The notes: generated from the sequence alone by a model not told the origin. A stretch of DNA of 64,000 nt from Candidatus Gastranaerophilales bacterium (GCA_944322615.1 CALUPH010000006.1:1-64000), one strand, 5' to 3'; numbered from the stretch's first letter, positions 8,616 through 17,064 are shown. Numbers and translations are program-made.

Positions 8616-10586
8616 TTTCTTTATTTGATTTCTAATTTCAGCAGCCCGTTCAAAATCAAGAATAGAGGCTGCTTTTTTCATTGATTTTTCTAGTTTATCA
8701 AGTAACTTTGGTAAATCTTTCTTTGAAATATTATTTTCAACCATTTCTTCAGCAACAATATCTTCTATGTTTCTGTAACTTGCAACCAGTTGAAGAAGAT
8801 TATTTTCTATTGGTTTTTTTATTGTTTGAGGAGTTATATTATTAATTTTATTATATTCTAACTGGATAGAACGTCTTCTTTCTGTTTCTTTTATTGCTTT
8901 GTCCATAGACTCTGTAATTTTATCCGCATACATAATTACTTTAGAACATACGTTTCTGGCTGCTCTTCCAATAGTCTGAATTAAGCTCGTTTCAGAACGT
9001 AAGAAGCCTTCTTTATCTGCATCCATAATAGCAACTAAAGAAACTTCCGGAATATCCAGCCCTTCTCTTAAAAGGTTTACTCCAATAAGTACGTCAAATA
9101 GTCCTAATCTTAAATCTCTTAGTATTTCAACTCTTTCCATTGAAACAATTTCACTATGAAGATAACGAACTTTTATGCCTAATTGTTGCAGGTAGTCACA
9201 TAAGTCTTCTGCCATTTTCTTTGTAAGTGTCGTAACAAGAACTCTTTCTTTCTTATCTGTTACTTTTTTTATTTCTCCTATTAAGTCATCAACTTGATTA
9301 AGAGTTGGTCTTACAAAAATTTCAGGATCTACTAATCCTGTTGGCCTAATAATTTGTTCTACTAAATTTGAAGAAATAGATTTTTCGAATTCACCTGGAG
9401 TTGCTGACACAAATATTTTTTGTCCTACTTTTGACCAAAATTCTTCAATTTTTAATGGTCTGTTGTCTTTTGCACTTGGTAGTCTAAAACCATAATCAAC
9501 CAAAACGGTTTTTCTTGCCTGGTCTCCATTATACATAGCTTTTAATTGAGGTATAGATACATGTGATTCATCAATTACTAGTAAAAAATCATCATTGAAA
9601 TAGTCTAATAACGTAGCAGGCGCACTTCCCGGCGGTCTTCTTTCAATTATTCTTGAATAATTTTCGATTCCGCTGCAGTATCCCATTTCTTTTATCATTT
9701 CAATATCATAATTTGTTCTTTGGTAAATTCTTTGCGCTTCTATTAATTTATTTTCAAATTCAAATTGCTGTACCTGACTTTTCATTTCTTGGCGAATCAT
9801 TTTTATTGTTTCTTCTTTGTCTTCTTCGCCTGAAATATAGTGAACAGCCGGGAAAATTACTGTTGTATCAATATTTTCTATGATTTCTCCTGAAACGGGA
9901 TTTATTCTTGTTATTTTTTCAACTTCATCTCCAAAAAGGGATATTCTCGTTATCATTTTCTCGTATGCAGGCATTATTTCAATGATATCACCTCTTGGTC
10001 TGAATGTGGAACGAGTTAGTTCTAAATCGTTTCTTGTATATTGAATTTTTACTAATTCTCTTAAAAAGGCGTTTCTGTCAATTTCATCCCCAACTTCAAT
10101 TTTAAGCGCGCCTTTAAAATATTGTTCGGGCAGACCTAAACCGTATATGCAACTAACTGAAGCAACTACAATTACATCATTTCTTTCATATAAGCTTCGA
10201 GTTGTGTTATGTCTTAGCCTATCTATTTCATCATTTATTGTTGCTGATTTTTCTATATATGTATCGCTTCTTGGTATGTAGGCTTCCGGTTGGTAATAGT
10301 CATAATAGGATATAAAATATTCAACAGCATTATTCGGAAAAAGTTCTTTAAATTCATTATATAATTGTGCTGCAAGTGTTTTGTTATGTGCAATTACAAG
10401 TGTTTGTCTTTGTACTTTTTCAATAACATTTGCAATGGTAAATGTTTTCCCTGAACCTGTTATCCCAAGTAATGTCTGGGCATCATAGCCCTTATTAATA
10501 CCATTCGTAAGTTCTTCAATTGCTTTAGGTTGATCACCTGAAGGTTTGTATTTCGAACATATTTTAAAGAGTTTTTCCATAAACAT
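8595..10586 (-). CDS. uvrB: Excinuclease ABC subunit B
   Basis: A 663-residue damage-verification helicase of nucleotide excision repair, working with UvrA and UvrC. Visible are Walker [10 protein letters not shown], the DNA-opening beta hairpin [18 protein letters not shown] (motif II), helicase motifs ending QTIGRAARN, and the C-terminal UVR motif (about 625-658) that contacts UvrC. Either ATG 10586 or ATG 10580 could start it. No clear Shine-Dalgarno is present, and TAATAT lies just upstream. uvrA and uvrC are not in the window. Confidence 0.96.
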   Translation of the reverse strand: MFMEKLFKICSKYKPSGDQPKAIEELTNGINKGYDAQTLLGITGSGKTFTIANVIEKVQRQTLVIAHNKTLAAQLYNEFKELFPNNAVEYFISYYDYYQPEAYIPRSDTYIEKSATINDEIDRLRHNTTRSLYERNDVIVVASVSCIYGLGLPEQYFKGALKIEVGDEIDRNAFLRELVKIQYTRNDLELTRSTFRPRGDIIEIMPAYEKMITRISLFGDEVEKITRINPVSGEIIENIDTTVIFPAVHYISGEEDKEETIKMIRQEMKSQVQQFEFENKLIEAQRIYQRTNYDIEMIKEMGYCSGIENYSRIIERRPPGSAPATLLDYFNDDFLLVIDESHVSIPQLKAMYNGDQARKTVLVDYGFRLPSAKDNRPLKIEEFWSKVGQKIFVSATPGEFEKSISSNLVEQIIRPTGLVDPEIFVRPTLNQVDDLIGEIKKVTDKKERVLVTTLTKKMAEDLCDYLQQLGIKVRYLHSEIVSMERVEILRDLRLGLFDVLIGVNLLREGLDIPEVSLVAIMDADKEGFLRSETSLIQTIGRAARNVCSKVIMYADKITESMDKAIKETERRRSIQLEYNKINNITPQTIKKPIENNLLQLVASYRNIEDIVAEEMVENNISKKDLPKLLDKLEKSMKKAASILDFERAAEIRNQIKKLRNLPL

Positions 10587-10658
10587 ATTTTATATTAAAT
10601 TTTTCGTTTTGTGTATCATAATATTTCTTAGATTCTTTAATAATATCTGAAATCTATC

Positions 10659-10687
10659 TTTACTATTTTGATTATTAAAAATATAAT
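10659..10687 (+). promoter_or_regulatory. Promoter of the TPR gene, leaderless-type
   Basis: TTTACT (10659-10664), a 17-base spacer and perfect TATAAT (10682-10687). The -10 box ends 6 bases before GTG 10694 and 12 before ATG 10700, so the transcript should begin at or next to the start codon. Confidence 0.65.
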
Positions 10688-10693
10688 AAAATA

Positions 10694-12484
10694 GTGGCTA
10701 TGAAAGATTTGACAGAATATTTAAAAAAAGCTTTTGAGTTTAAAAATAATGGCGATTATAAAAAATCAATAGATTATTTTTATAAAGCTTTGGCATTAGA
10801 TAATGAGAGTGCAGAAATAATGACAGAACTGGCTATACTGTATTCAAAATTGTGCCAATATGATAGAGCTATAAGTTTTTATGAACAAATAATTTCTCTT
10901 AATCCTGAAAACTTTTCGGTTCAATTACAATATGCAATGTTGTTGAAAACCATAAAAGAATATAAACATTCAGAAGAAATACTTTTGAATTTGTACGATA
11001 AAGAATATGAGTTAGAAAAAGTTTCTGTTGAACTTTTCCATCTGTTATTTATGAATAATAACTTTGAAAAAATAGTTTTATATTATAATAAATGTTCTAA
11101 TAAATTAAATAACAGTATAATTTTTTATTATGTTGCATCAGCGTATTCTCAAATGGGGCGAAAAGATATTGCTGAAGAATTTTATAAAAAATCTTTTAAA
11201 ACAGATGAAAAAAATATTCTTTCCGGTATTAATGTTGCAAAATTCTTATATGAAGAAGGACATATTAATGAGTCAGAGAATCTCTGTTTGAAATTGTTAA
11301 AATTAACAGAATCAGATGAAGTATTATATTTGTTGGGAGAAATTGCATATATAAAAAATGATATTGATTCTGCAATAAAATATTATTCATATGCAATAAA
11401 AATAAATCCGCAAAATGCAATGTATTACTTTAAATTGGCGATAGTATTTTCGTTAAAAGGCTTTTTCAAAGAGGCAGAAGAAAGTTATTGTAAAGCAATA
11501 GTTATAGAGCCTGAAAATACGGTATATAATTATGCTTTGGCATATATGTATTATATGAATAATAAAATGGATTTGTCAGAAAGATTGGTTGATTATATTC
11601 TTTCTTTGGAACCGGAAAATAGTCAAGCATTGTCTTTAAAAGCTTTGCTGTTAATCAATAGGAATGAAGTAATTTTGGCTGGAAATCTTATAGACGAAAT
11701 AAATATGAAAAATGATGATTTTTCATATTATGTTAAGGCAATTTATTATTCAAAATTGAATGTGTGGGAAAAAGCTATTGAGAATATATTGAAAGCAATA
11801 AGATTAAATGATGAATCAACAGAATATAAGTATCAATTAGCTAACTATAACTACATTATAGAAAACTACAAAAAAACAATAGATATATGTGAGGAAATAA
11901 ATAGTAAAAATCCAAAATATATTCAATCATATATTCTTTTAGCAAAAGTCTATATTAGAAAAGAAGATATAGAAAATGCACAACAGAATATAAATAAGGC
12001 ATTAATTCTGGATAAAAATATGCCGGAAATATATTGTATATTGGCTGAATTATGTCTTATGAAAAAGGAATATGATAAGGCAATCGAAAATTATAAAATT
12101 GCAGTGTCGATGAATCCGAAGTCTGAATTATATTATGCAAAGATAGCTGAATGTTATTATATGTTAGAAAACTATAAAGATGCCTATGTGTATTATAAAG
12201 AAGCTTGTGAATTTGATATTTCAAATGCAGATTATAGATATTACATGGCAAAATGTAGCATTAATAATAATGATGAAGAAAATGCTTTATCAAACTTTTC
12301 AATAATGAAGAGACTTGCACCTGCGAATATAAAATATATAACTGAATATGCTGATTATGTAGCGAGTAAGGGAAAAATAAATAGAGCTGTGTCTATTTTA
12401 AATTCATTAGTAAAAGAACTAAATAATACAGAAGAAAAAGAAAAAGTAAAAAAATATATAAAAAATTTAAAAAAAGGTAGTTGA
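10694..12484 (+). CDS. Long tetratricopeptide-repeat protein
   Basis: A 596-residue protein made almost wholly of TPR units, about 15-16 by eye, from residue 5 to near the C-terminus. Repeats such as AIKYYSYAIKINPQNAMYYF and AIENYKIAVSMNPKSELYY show the 34-residue pattern. There is no signal peptide, membrane helix or catalytic domain, so it is probably a cytoplasmic protein-interaction scaffold. GTG 10694 lies exactly 6 bases after a TATAAT box; ATG 10700 gives MKDLTEYLKK. Neither has a Shine-Dalgarno, so it is predicted to be translated from a leaderless mRNA. The tRNA-Ala promoter overlaps its stop codon. Confidence 0.75.
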   Translation: MAMKDLTEYLKKAFEFKNNGDYKKSIDYFYKALALDNESAEIMTELAILYSKLCQYDRAISFYEQIISLNPENFSVQLQYAMLLKTIKEYKHSEEILLNLYDKEYELEKVSVELFHLLFMNNNFEKIVLYYNKCSNKLNNSIIFYYVASAYSQMGRKDIAEEFYKKSFKTDEKNILSGINVAKFLYEEGHINESENLCLKLLKLTESDEVLYLLGEIAYIKNDIDSAIKYYSYAIKINPQNAMYYFKLAIVFSLKGFFKEAEESYCKAIVIEPENTVYNYALAYMYYMNNKMDLSERLVDYILSLEPENSQALSLKALLLINRNEVILAGNLIDEINMKNDDFSYYVKAIYYSKLNVWEKAIENILKAIRLNDESTEYKYQLANYNYIIENYKKTIDICEEINSKNPKYIQSYILLAKVYIRKEDIENAQQNINKALILDKNMPEIYCILAELCLMKKEYDKAIENYKIAVSMNPKSELYYAKIAECYYMLENYKDAYVYYKEACEFDISNADYRYYMAKCSINNNDEENALSNFSIMKRLAPANIKYITEYADYVASKGKINRAVSILNSLVKELNNTEEKEKVKKYIKNLKKGS

Positions 12485-12511
12485 TTTTTTTTTGTGACAT
12501 GATAATATAAT
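12481..12511 (+). promoter_or_regulatory. Promoter of tRNA-Ala
   Basis: TTGATT at 12481-12486 and TAATATAAT at 12503-12511. Spacing is 16 bases to TAATAT or 19 to TATAAT. The tRNA-Val promoter at 46783 has the same layout, which supports this reading. Confidence 0.55.
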
Positions 12512-12571
12512 CTTGTGCAGGGGCGGAAGAGAGCCAAAAGCAAATCGGAAGCTCAAGAAAATACCCAAAAT

Positions 12572-12644
12572 GGGGGATTAGCTCAGTTGGTAGAGCACCT
12601 GCTTTGCACGCAGGGGGTCAGGAGTTCGAGCCTCCTATCCTCCA
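12572..12644 (+). tRNA. tRNA-Ala (anticodon UGC)
   Basis: A complete cloverleaf. The acceptor GGGGGAT pairs with ATCCTCC, with one G-U pair. The D arm has AGCTCAGTTGGTAGAGC, the anticodon loop reads CTTTGCACG with anticodon TGC, and the T arm has GGAGTTCGAGCCTCC. The discriminator is A at 12644. The following bases are AAA, so the 3' CCA is not fully genome-encoded. A Rho-independent terminator follows 9 bases later. Confidence 0.95.
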
Positions 12645-12652
12645 AAATTAAT

Positions 12653-12677
12653 AAAAGAGCCATTAAGGCTCTTTTTT
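12653..12677 (+). terminator. Intrinsic terminator after tRNA-Ala
   Basis: Stem AAAAGAGCC / GGCTCTTTT with loop ATTAA, continuing into a run of T residues. Confidence 0.85.
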
Positions 12678-12747
12678 ATTGCGTTTCTGCCTGTTGTATT
12701 TTTTTGAAAAATTAACTTTTATTCTTTTTATTCTTTCAGGATATATT

Positions 12748-12948
12748 CTATTTTTCTGGCTGGATTATTATCTGTAAATGGTCTGGTAATATTACAATGG
12801 CATCTATTGGAAATTTAATCTTTTTCTTTATCTGTTTAAATGAATTTCGTAATAAATCAATATTTTTAATTAATATCTGTCTTCGTTTGCTTGTTATTAT
12901 TGTTATAAATATTTTTGAGTTTTCGATGTGTGCTCTACGATAATTCAT
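12748..12948 (-). pseudogene. Remnant of a RAYT/IS200-type Y1 transposase
   Basis: Sixty-six residues starting MNYRRAHIENSKIFITIIT match the N-terminal part of REP-associated tyrosine transposases: YRR near the start, FITIIT, and the block VILPDHLQIII. In the active enzyme this block is LPDHLH, with the HUH metal-binding histidines. Here the second His is Gln and the frame stops six codons later, so about half the protein and the catalytic Tyr helix are missing. A REP-like palindrome lies just upstream at 12955-12984, as in REP-RAYT units. It is therefore a dead mobile-element gene rather than a small functional protein. Confidence 0.65.
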
Positions 12949-12954
12949 TTTTTG

Positions 12955-12984
12955 TTATTCTGAACTTGTTTTAGAATCTTTCTT
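12955..12984. repeat. REP-like imperfect palindrome next to the RAYT remnant
   Basis: The core ATTCTGAACTTGTTTTAGAAT (one long word split by its loop) folds with ATTCT pairing AGAAT and AAC pairing GTT. It lies 7 bases upstream of the remnant's start codon, the usual position of a REP sequence relative to its RAYT. Similar elements are dispersed repeats in other phyla, from general knowledge. Confidence 0.45.
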
Positions 12985-13081
12985 TATTTTGTTTTCAATT
13001 GTAGTTTTTGTGTTCGAAGTGTAACCAAATAATATAGTTTTTAATATATTTTATGTAACATTTTTAGTACTTTTAAAGTTT

Positions 13082-13091
13082 CTGTTGGGTT
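13082..13091 (+). repeat. Left inverted repeat flanking the HrgA-like gene
   Basis: CTGTTGGGTT here is the exact reverse complement of AACCCAACAG at 14137-14146. The two copies bracket the gene at 13167-14066. The same core occurs in the palindromes at 14721 and 16267. Confidence 0.5.
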
Positions 13092-13134
13092 AAAACCACT
13101 ACCTAAAGACTTATTTCCAAATAATTACATTTTG

Positions 13135-13143
13135 TGCTAATAT
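13135..13143 (+). promoter_or_regulatory. Extended -10 promoter of the HrgA-like gene
   Basis: TGC-TAATAT, an extended -10 with no clear -35. The start codon ATG 13167 lies 23 bases downstream with GAGG between them. Confidence 0.45.
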
Positions 13144-13166
13144 CATAATAAGTTGAGGCTTGGAAT

Positions 13167-14066
13167 ATGTTACAGAATTTGAATCAGATTATTATCTCAC
13201 TGTTGAAATCAAAATCCAATCAGTATTTAACAGCAAGAGAAATTGCAGAGTTCATTTGGGATAATGAACAAGAATTTTGCAATAAGAAAATGAAAAATAC
13301 AACCAGAAAAGGAAAAGATGAATTGATTTCACAAATAATTGCAGAAGTTAGTAGTCGTTACCCAAGAAGTTTATGTAAGATTATTTCAAGAACAGCCGAT
13401 AGACCTCATCGATATTATTATAATGATTGTTCAGAAACTAAGACTGCGAGTGAAAAGAGAAAAAATAAACAAGAAGAATTAGAGTTATATCCAAAATTAG
13501 CACAATATTGTGATTCATTGGGTATTAAAACGTTAAGAATTGATGAGAAAACATCTAAAAAAGATGGTGGGAAAAATCATAATATATGGTTGCATGCTGA
13601 TATTGTTGGTTATCAAGATTTAGCAGAAAAATTCAATGATGAAACTAGAGAATGTTTGATTGAATTTTCGTCTGAAAGAAGTTATTTATACGCATTTGAA
13701 GTAAAAGATGGAATTATTAAAACTTGCGATTTAAGAGAATATTTCTTCCAAACTGTATCAAATTCCTCCTGGGCTAACTACTCGTATTTAGTTGCCGAAG
13801 GTATTGAAGAAAAAGCTAAGGAAGAACTTCAATTGCTATGTTCAAGTTTTAATATAGGTTACATTCAACTGAATAGGGAATTTCCTCTTGATAGTGATAT
13901 TGTTATTCAAGCAACTAAAACAGATTTAGATTGGAGAATGATTAACAGAATTGCAGAAGAAAATCCTGATTTTAGGAAATATCTTAAAAATATATCATTA
14001 TCGTATAAAAAGCATTCAAACAAAGATATTCAAAACCCTGTTTGGGATATAGATAAAATAAAATGA
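13167..14066 (+). CDS. HrgA-like (COG2958-type) protein with N-terminal winged helix
   Basis: A 299-residue protein. Residues about 5-60 contain a HARE-HTH-like winged helix (YLTAREIAEFIWDN then a basic region and IIAEVSSRYP). The C-terminal 190 residues resemble the conserved domain of HrgA/COG2958 proteins, with the pattern LYPKLAQY, NIWLHADIVGYQDL and ECLIEFSSERSYLYAFEVK. hrgA is known in Helicobacter as a gene that replaces a restriction enzyme at an RM locus, but the biochemical function is unknown. Here it sits alone inside the decayed accessory region, between inverted 10-bp repeats, with its own promoter and a GAGG ribosome site. The family call rests on pattern memory. Confidence 0.55.
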   Translation: MLQNLNQIIISLLKSKSNQYLTAREIAEFIWDNEQEFCNKKMKNTTRKGKDELISQIIAEVSSRYPRSLCKIISRTADRPHRYYYNDCSETKTASEKRKNKQEELELYPKLAQYCDSLGIKTLRIDEKTSKKDGGKNHNIWLHADIVGYQDLAEKFNDETRECLIEFSSERSYLYAFEVKDGIIKTCDLREYFFQTVSNSSWANYSYLVAEGIEEKAKEELQLLCSSFNIGYIQLNREFPLDSDIVIQATKTDLDWRMINRIAEENPDFRKYLKNISLSYKKHSNKDIQNPVWDIDKIK

Positions 14067-14136
14067 TATTCTGTAGGTTTGGTCTGGCTGCTTTTTCCAA
14101 AATCTTTGATTTTGTGAAAAATGTCTGGTTTCCCAT

Positions 14137-14146
14137 AACCCAACAG
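14137..14146 (-). repeat. Right inverted repeat flanking the HrgA-like gene
   Basis: AACCCAACAG, the exact inverted copy of the element at 13082-13091. Together they bound a segment of about 1.06 kb that contains a single gene. Confidence 0.5.
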
Positions 14147-14290
14147 TAAAAAAGTAAAATAAAAATCGTAAAATCAAAATTATGAAATAAAAACTAAGGT
14201 AATGTTGAAGATTGAAAAATTAATACTTATGAATTAGTTCCTGAATAAAAAAATGTAACAGAATATTATTGTCTTAGAGAGAACAGAAAT

Positions 14291-14362
14291 AAGGAGGTTA
14301 AAATCGCTACTAGTCAGCGTTTAGGTAGTATGGTTAAATTAAAAAATCATTTTGTAACATAA
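14291..14362 (+). pseudogene. Short ORF remnant with perfect Shine-Dalgarno but ATC in the start position
   Basis: AAGGAGG (14291-14297) is followed 5 bases later by ATC, then an open frame of 18 sense codons reading ATSQRLGSMVKLKNHFVT and a TAA. The spacing is ideal for a start codon, so ATC may be a mutated ATG or a rare start. The product is not recognisable. Most likely it is the 5' end of a gene lost to deletion. Confidence 0.3.
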
Positions 14363-14573
14363 CTATATATAAGGCTAAAAGATAAATATAATAAGTAATA
14401 CAAGCTAATTTGTTTGAATTTTATAATTTAAATTTGGTATATACAAGAATGAAAAAAAAATTGTAATATGGAGTATAACAAAAATTTTAAGAATTAAGAT
14501 GAAAAAGATTTTAATTTTTAAAATAAGTGAGGGAAGTTGAAGAGATATTTTGCTTTCTAAAAAAGAATATAGA

Positions 14574-14599
14574 GCTGATGTGGTAAAGACCATATCAGC
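14574..14599 (+). terminator. Strong hairpin, possible terminator
   Basis: GCTGATGTGGT and ACCATATCAGC pair over 11 bp with one G-U around loop AAAG. The downstream ATTTTGCGTTTT is only a weak T-tract. It lies 37 bases before the start of the beta-propeller-like gene, so it could end a lost upstream gene or act in that gene's leader. Confidence 0.4.
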
Positions 14600-14635
14600 A
14601 TTTTGCGTTTTAAGACATTTAATAAGGTTTATACT

Positions 14636-16069
14636 ATGAGTGACGAGAACAAGAATATAGAAAATAATCAAGAAGAAAACCAAAATAAATCGGAAGTAAA
14701 TAGAAGCTGGTGGAAAAATATTGGGTTAAAACCCAACCTACGAACTTACATTTTTATTTTAATTATTCTATTGTTTATTTTCTTCCTTTTGACAAAATCT
14801 ATTAAAATAATAAACAACAATACAAACAAAAATAATCTACACAGCAATGTTTCAAACAAAAAACCAATAAGTGTAAAACTTAATGATGACAAAAATTTAT
14901 TTATCAGAATTGATCAACTAGAAAATAAAGATTTATACATATCCGAGTTAAAAACAGAATCTCAAAACCAATTAGAATATTTAAGAAAGAAATTGTTGTA
15001 TGCCAATTCTGCGGATATTGAACTTATAAGAACAGCGCCTATGAATATATCCAGATATTGTTCTGTACTTATAAAATTAGATGATGGTAGAATATTTATA
15101 TATGATAATTCAACCTGTACACATAAATATTTGACCACTCCTGAAATCTACGACCCGGAATCAAACAGCTATAAGGTTATAGATTCTTTTAATATAGATC
15201 CGGGTAAACTTTATCATAAATTTGAAAATGGTAATCTATTATTTATAAATCGTAAAAGTACATTTTTATTTGATATTAATAAGGATACTATTAGAAAAGT
15301 TGCAGGTGGTATTTCTCATATAAAAAATTATAGTTCCGATTCTGCTTATCAATTAATATCTTATTCTGATAAAATAATATTCATAACTCATTTTTATAAA
15401 AATTATATTCAAAATATTGAATACAATTTAGACGATTATTCATATAAAATAAAAGAATATAAAACTGATATTGAAATTGCTATAGATCCGATTGTCATAA
15501 ATAAAAGGCAATTACTAATAATTGACAAAAATAAACATATATATACATATGATGTTATTAAGAATGAGTATATGCGAAGAGGCTCAATAAAATTCTTTGG
15601 GAAATTATATAAAGTTGCTAATAATGTTGTAGTAATACCTAATTATAATTCAGAGAAATCTATGATTGAACCAATTCAAATAATCAATTTAGATAACTTT
15701 GAAGTGTTAACCTTAAAAAAAGTACTAAGCAGCAACCATTGTTTTTCTCTTGAAAATAGATTATTTTGCAGCCCTGATTTGGTTCTGGATTTAAAAACTC
15801 GAGAAATATATAGAGCAAAGATCCCATTAAAAGGTGATAGTTATATATTAGATTTATACTCAAGGTTGGGAATCAATAATGATGAAGTAATAACTGTAGG
15901 ATTTATGAGTATGGGCAGTAAGGACTCAACAATAGTAAAAATTAAAAAATTAAATGATGATGAATATGTGCGTATGGAAGGTTTAAAAAAAGTTCTTCAT
16001 GAACGCGAAGGATATATTGATTTATCAGATGAAGTAATACAAAACATTATAGATAACAATGCTATATAA
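14636..16069 (+). CDS. Membrane-anchored protein with kelch-like beta-propeller repeats
   Basis: A 477-residue protein starting MSDENKNIENN at ATG 14636, with AAGG 9 bases upstream. A TTG at 14603 would add 11 codons but cuts into the hairpin's T-tract. The charged Asn/Glu-rich head (1-27) is followed by one membrane helix (about 38-52). The outside part (about 60-460) repeats a four-strand pattern with kelch-like blades, for example LDDGRIFIYDNST, EIYDPESNSYKVI and GNLLFINRKSTFLFDI. Residues 30-35 (GLKPNL) are encoded by the TTGGGTTAAAACCCAA palindrome, so a repeat element lies inside the coding region. Function unknown; a surface-exposed binding domain is likely. Confidence 0.6.
   Translation: MSDENKNIENNQEENQNKSEVNRSWWKNIGLKPNLRTYIFILIILLFIFFLLTKSIKIINNNTNKNNLHSNVSNKKPISVKLNDDKNLFIRIDQLENKDLYISELKTESQNQLEYLRKKLLYANSADIELIRTAPMNISRYCSVLIKLDDGRIFIYDNSTCTHKYLTTPEIYDPESNSYKVIDSFNIDPGKLYHKFENGNLLFINRKSTFLFDINKDTIRKVAGGISHIKNYSSDSAYQLISYSDKIIFITHFYKNYIQNIEYNLDDYSYKIKEYKTDIEIAIDPIVINKRQLLIIDKNKHIYTYDVIKNEYMRRGSIKFFGKLYKVANNVVVIPNYNSEKSMIEPIQIINLDNFEVLTLKKVLSSNHCFSLENRLFCSPDLVLDLKTREIYRAKIPLKGDSYILDLYSRLGINNDEVITVGFMSMGSKDSTIVKIKKLNDDEYVRMEGLKKVLHEREGYIDLSDEVIQNIIDNNAI
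14721..14736. repeat. Palindrome TTGGGTTAAAACCCAA inside a coding sequence
   Basis: Two 7-base arms with an AA centre, in the N-terminal coding part of the beta-propeller-like gene. A near-identical copy lies at 16267-16284, and half copies are at 13082 and 14137. Confidence 0.7.
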
Positions 16070-16086
16070 ATAAAAGGATCAATATT

Positions 16087-16266
16087 ATGAGCGAGATAAT
16101 AACAAATATAGATAATACTATATACTCCTATAGAAATTATATTCTTAAAGAAGATGAGAATAATTTATATTTAAATAATGGTTATTTCTATGAATTAATT
16201 AATAATGATGTGAATACTAAAGATGCTACAATATATAACTATGAACAATACGGAAATAGTTTGTAG
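16087..16266 (+). CDS. Small hypothetical protein
   Basis: A 59-residue frame starting MSEIITNIDNTIYSYRN at ATG 16087, with AAGGA 10 bases upstream and 17 bases after the beta-propeller-like gene. It is rich in Asn, Tyr and Ile and has no recognisable motif. Its stop codon TAG is the first part of the palindrome at 16267-16284, so the frame may have been cut short by that element. An antisense frame with a stronger Shine-Dalgarno overlaps its end (16195-16317, minus strand), and at most one of the two is likely real. Confidence 0.4.
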   Translation: MSEIITNIDNTIYSYRNYILKEDENNLYLNNGYFYELINNDVNTKDATIYNYEQYGNSL

Positions 16267-16317
16267 GTTGGGTTTTAACCCAACAATTTTCTTTTCATCT
16301 ATATTTTCTTTGTTCAT
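16195..16317 (-). pseudogene. Truncated copy of a membrane-anchor N-terminus
   Basis: Minus-strand ATG 16317 is preceded by a perfect GGAGG (16325-16329) at good spacing. It encodes 40 residues: a charged Asn/Glu/Lys head, then IVGLKPNLQT and a hydrophobic stretch (about 21-39) before TAA. This mirrors the head of the protein at 14636 (NIGLKPNLRT followed by a membrane helix). It is probably the leftover start of a second, inverted member of that family, joined at the same palindrome. Confidence 0.35.
16267..16284. repeat. Palindrome GTTGGGTTTTAACCCAAC
   Basis: Perfect 8-base arms around TT. It is the second full copy of the element at 14721-14736, with inverted centre. The flank GTAG before it matches the context of the first copy on the opposite strand. 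Confidence 0.75.
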
Positions 16318-16781
16318 ATACTTACCTCCACACTCAACTATTTTTAATACACGAAAGGAACTAGATGCAGAGCGAAGCTCTGTAATTAGTTCCTTTGATT
16401 AATTTATAATTTTAAGCACAAAAGTGCTAAAAATTTCTCACATATCATTCAACCCTCGAACCAGATATTTTCATATCCTATTCTAACCAATTTTATAATA
16501 CAATTTTTTTATCTAACTGTATATTAGCCACATGGCTATTTGATACAGAAATTAACAATATTAAAAAAATAATAACGTATTTTCCTTAACCCTGTAAACA
16601 CAAGTACTTTCAATGCTTTTCAGAGTTCAAAAAATCAATGTTGAAATATGAAAAAATGCCCAAAACACAAATTAGCATTGTGTCTTAATAGGGAACACAA
16701 AAAATCAATCACTCGGTTTACATGATTATAAAAATATTTTAAAATGAAAGAGAAGTTTTTAATAAAACATGGGTCTTATTA
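16318..16781. other. Intergenic, AT-rich, one complex hairpin
   Basis: Apart from the ribosome site of the antisense remnant and the two-level hairpin at 16354-16396, I see no gene, RNA motif or repeat here. Stop codons are frequent in all frames. Confidence 0.6.
16354..16396. terminator. Two-level hairpin
   Basis: The outer stem AAAGGAACTA / TAGTTCCTTT (10 bp) encloses a 4x4 internal loop and an inner stem CAGAGC / GCTCTG closed by GAA. It is nearly symmetrical and could act as a bidirectional terminator, though T-tracts are short on both sides. Alternatively it is a small non-autonomous palindromic element. Confidence 0.45.
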
Positions 16782-17064
16782 ATGGTTAATATTTCTTGTG
16801 ATAATAGAAAAACACAAGATGTGTACGACTGCTTTATCTCTCATGCCTGCGAAGATAAAGATTCTTTCGTACGTGAACTTGCACTATCACTACAAGATAG
16901 AGGGTTTAAAGTTTGTACGACGAATTTACTTTAAGATTAGGCAATAGTCTCTGCAACTCAATCGACCGTGGAATAGCAAATTCTACTTGTGGAATAGTTG
17001 TTTTAAGAGTAAGACATATTTCTGATAGAAATTCAGGGTATAAAACAAATTGTGAGATTGAATC
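16782..17064 (+). pseudogene. Frameshifted TIR-domain protein remnant
   Basis: From ATG 16782 the frame encodes VYDCFISHACEDKD, then SFVRELALSLQDRGFKV, the start of a TIR domain. After FKV the frame runs into TAA at 16933-16935. Moving one base restores YDEFTLRLG, then SIDRGIANST and GIVVL, exactly what follows in intact TIR proteins (normally FKVWYDEF). A single G seems lost in the Trp codon near 16917. The restored frame stays open to TAA 17062-17064 but loses family resemblance after GIVVLR. TIR proteins with this motif are common NAD-cleaving defence effectors; this one should be non-functional. Confidence 0.75.

Larger units (their letters stand above)
14067..14635. other. Gene-poor AT-rich stretch with remnants
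   Basis: No intact gene is visible on either strand. It holds a small hairpin (CAAAATC/GATTTTG, 14098-14114), the right inverted repeat (14137-14146), an ORF remnant with a perfect Shine-Dalgarno (14291-14362) and a strong 11-bp hairpin (14574-14599). The rest is A/T-rich with no coding pattern. Confidence 0.6.

Noticed and set aside
12515-12715. Open frame across the tRNA-Ala gene
   Set aside because: It reads through a complete tRNA and its terminator, and the peptide has no family pattern.
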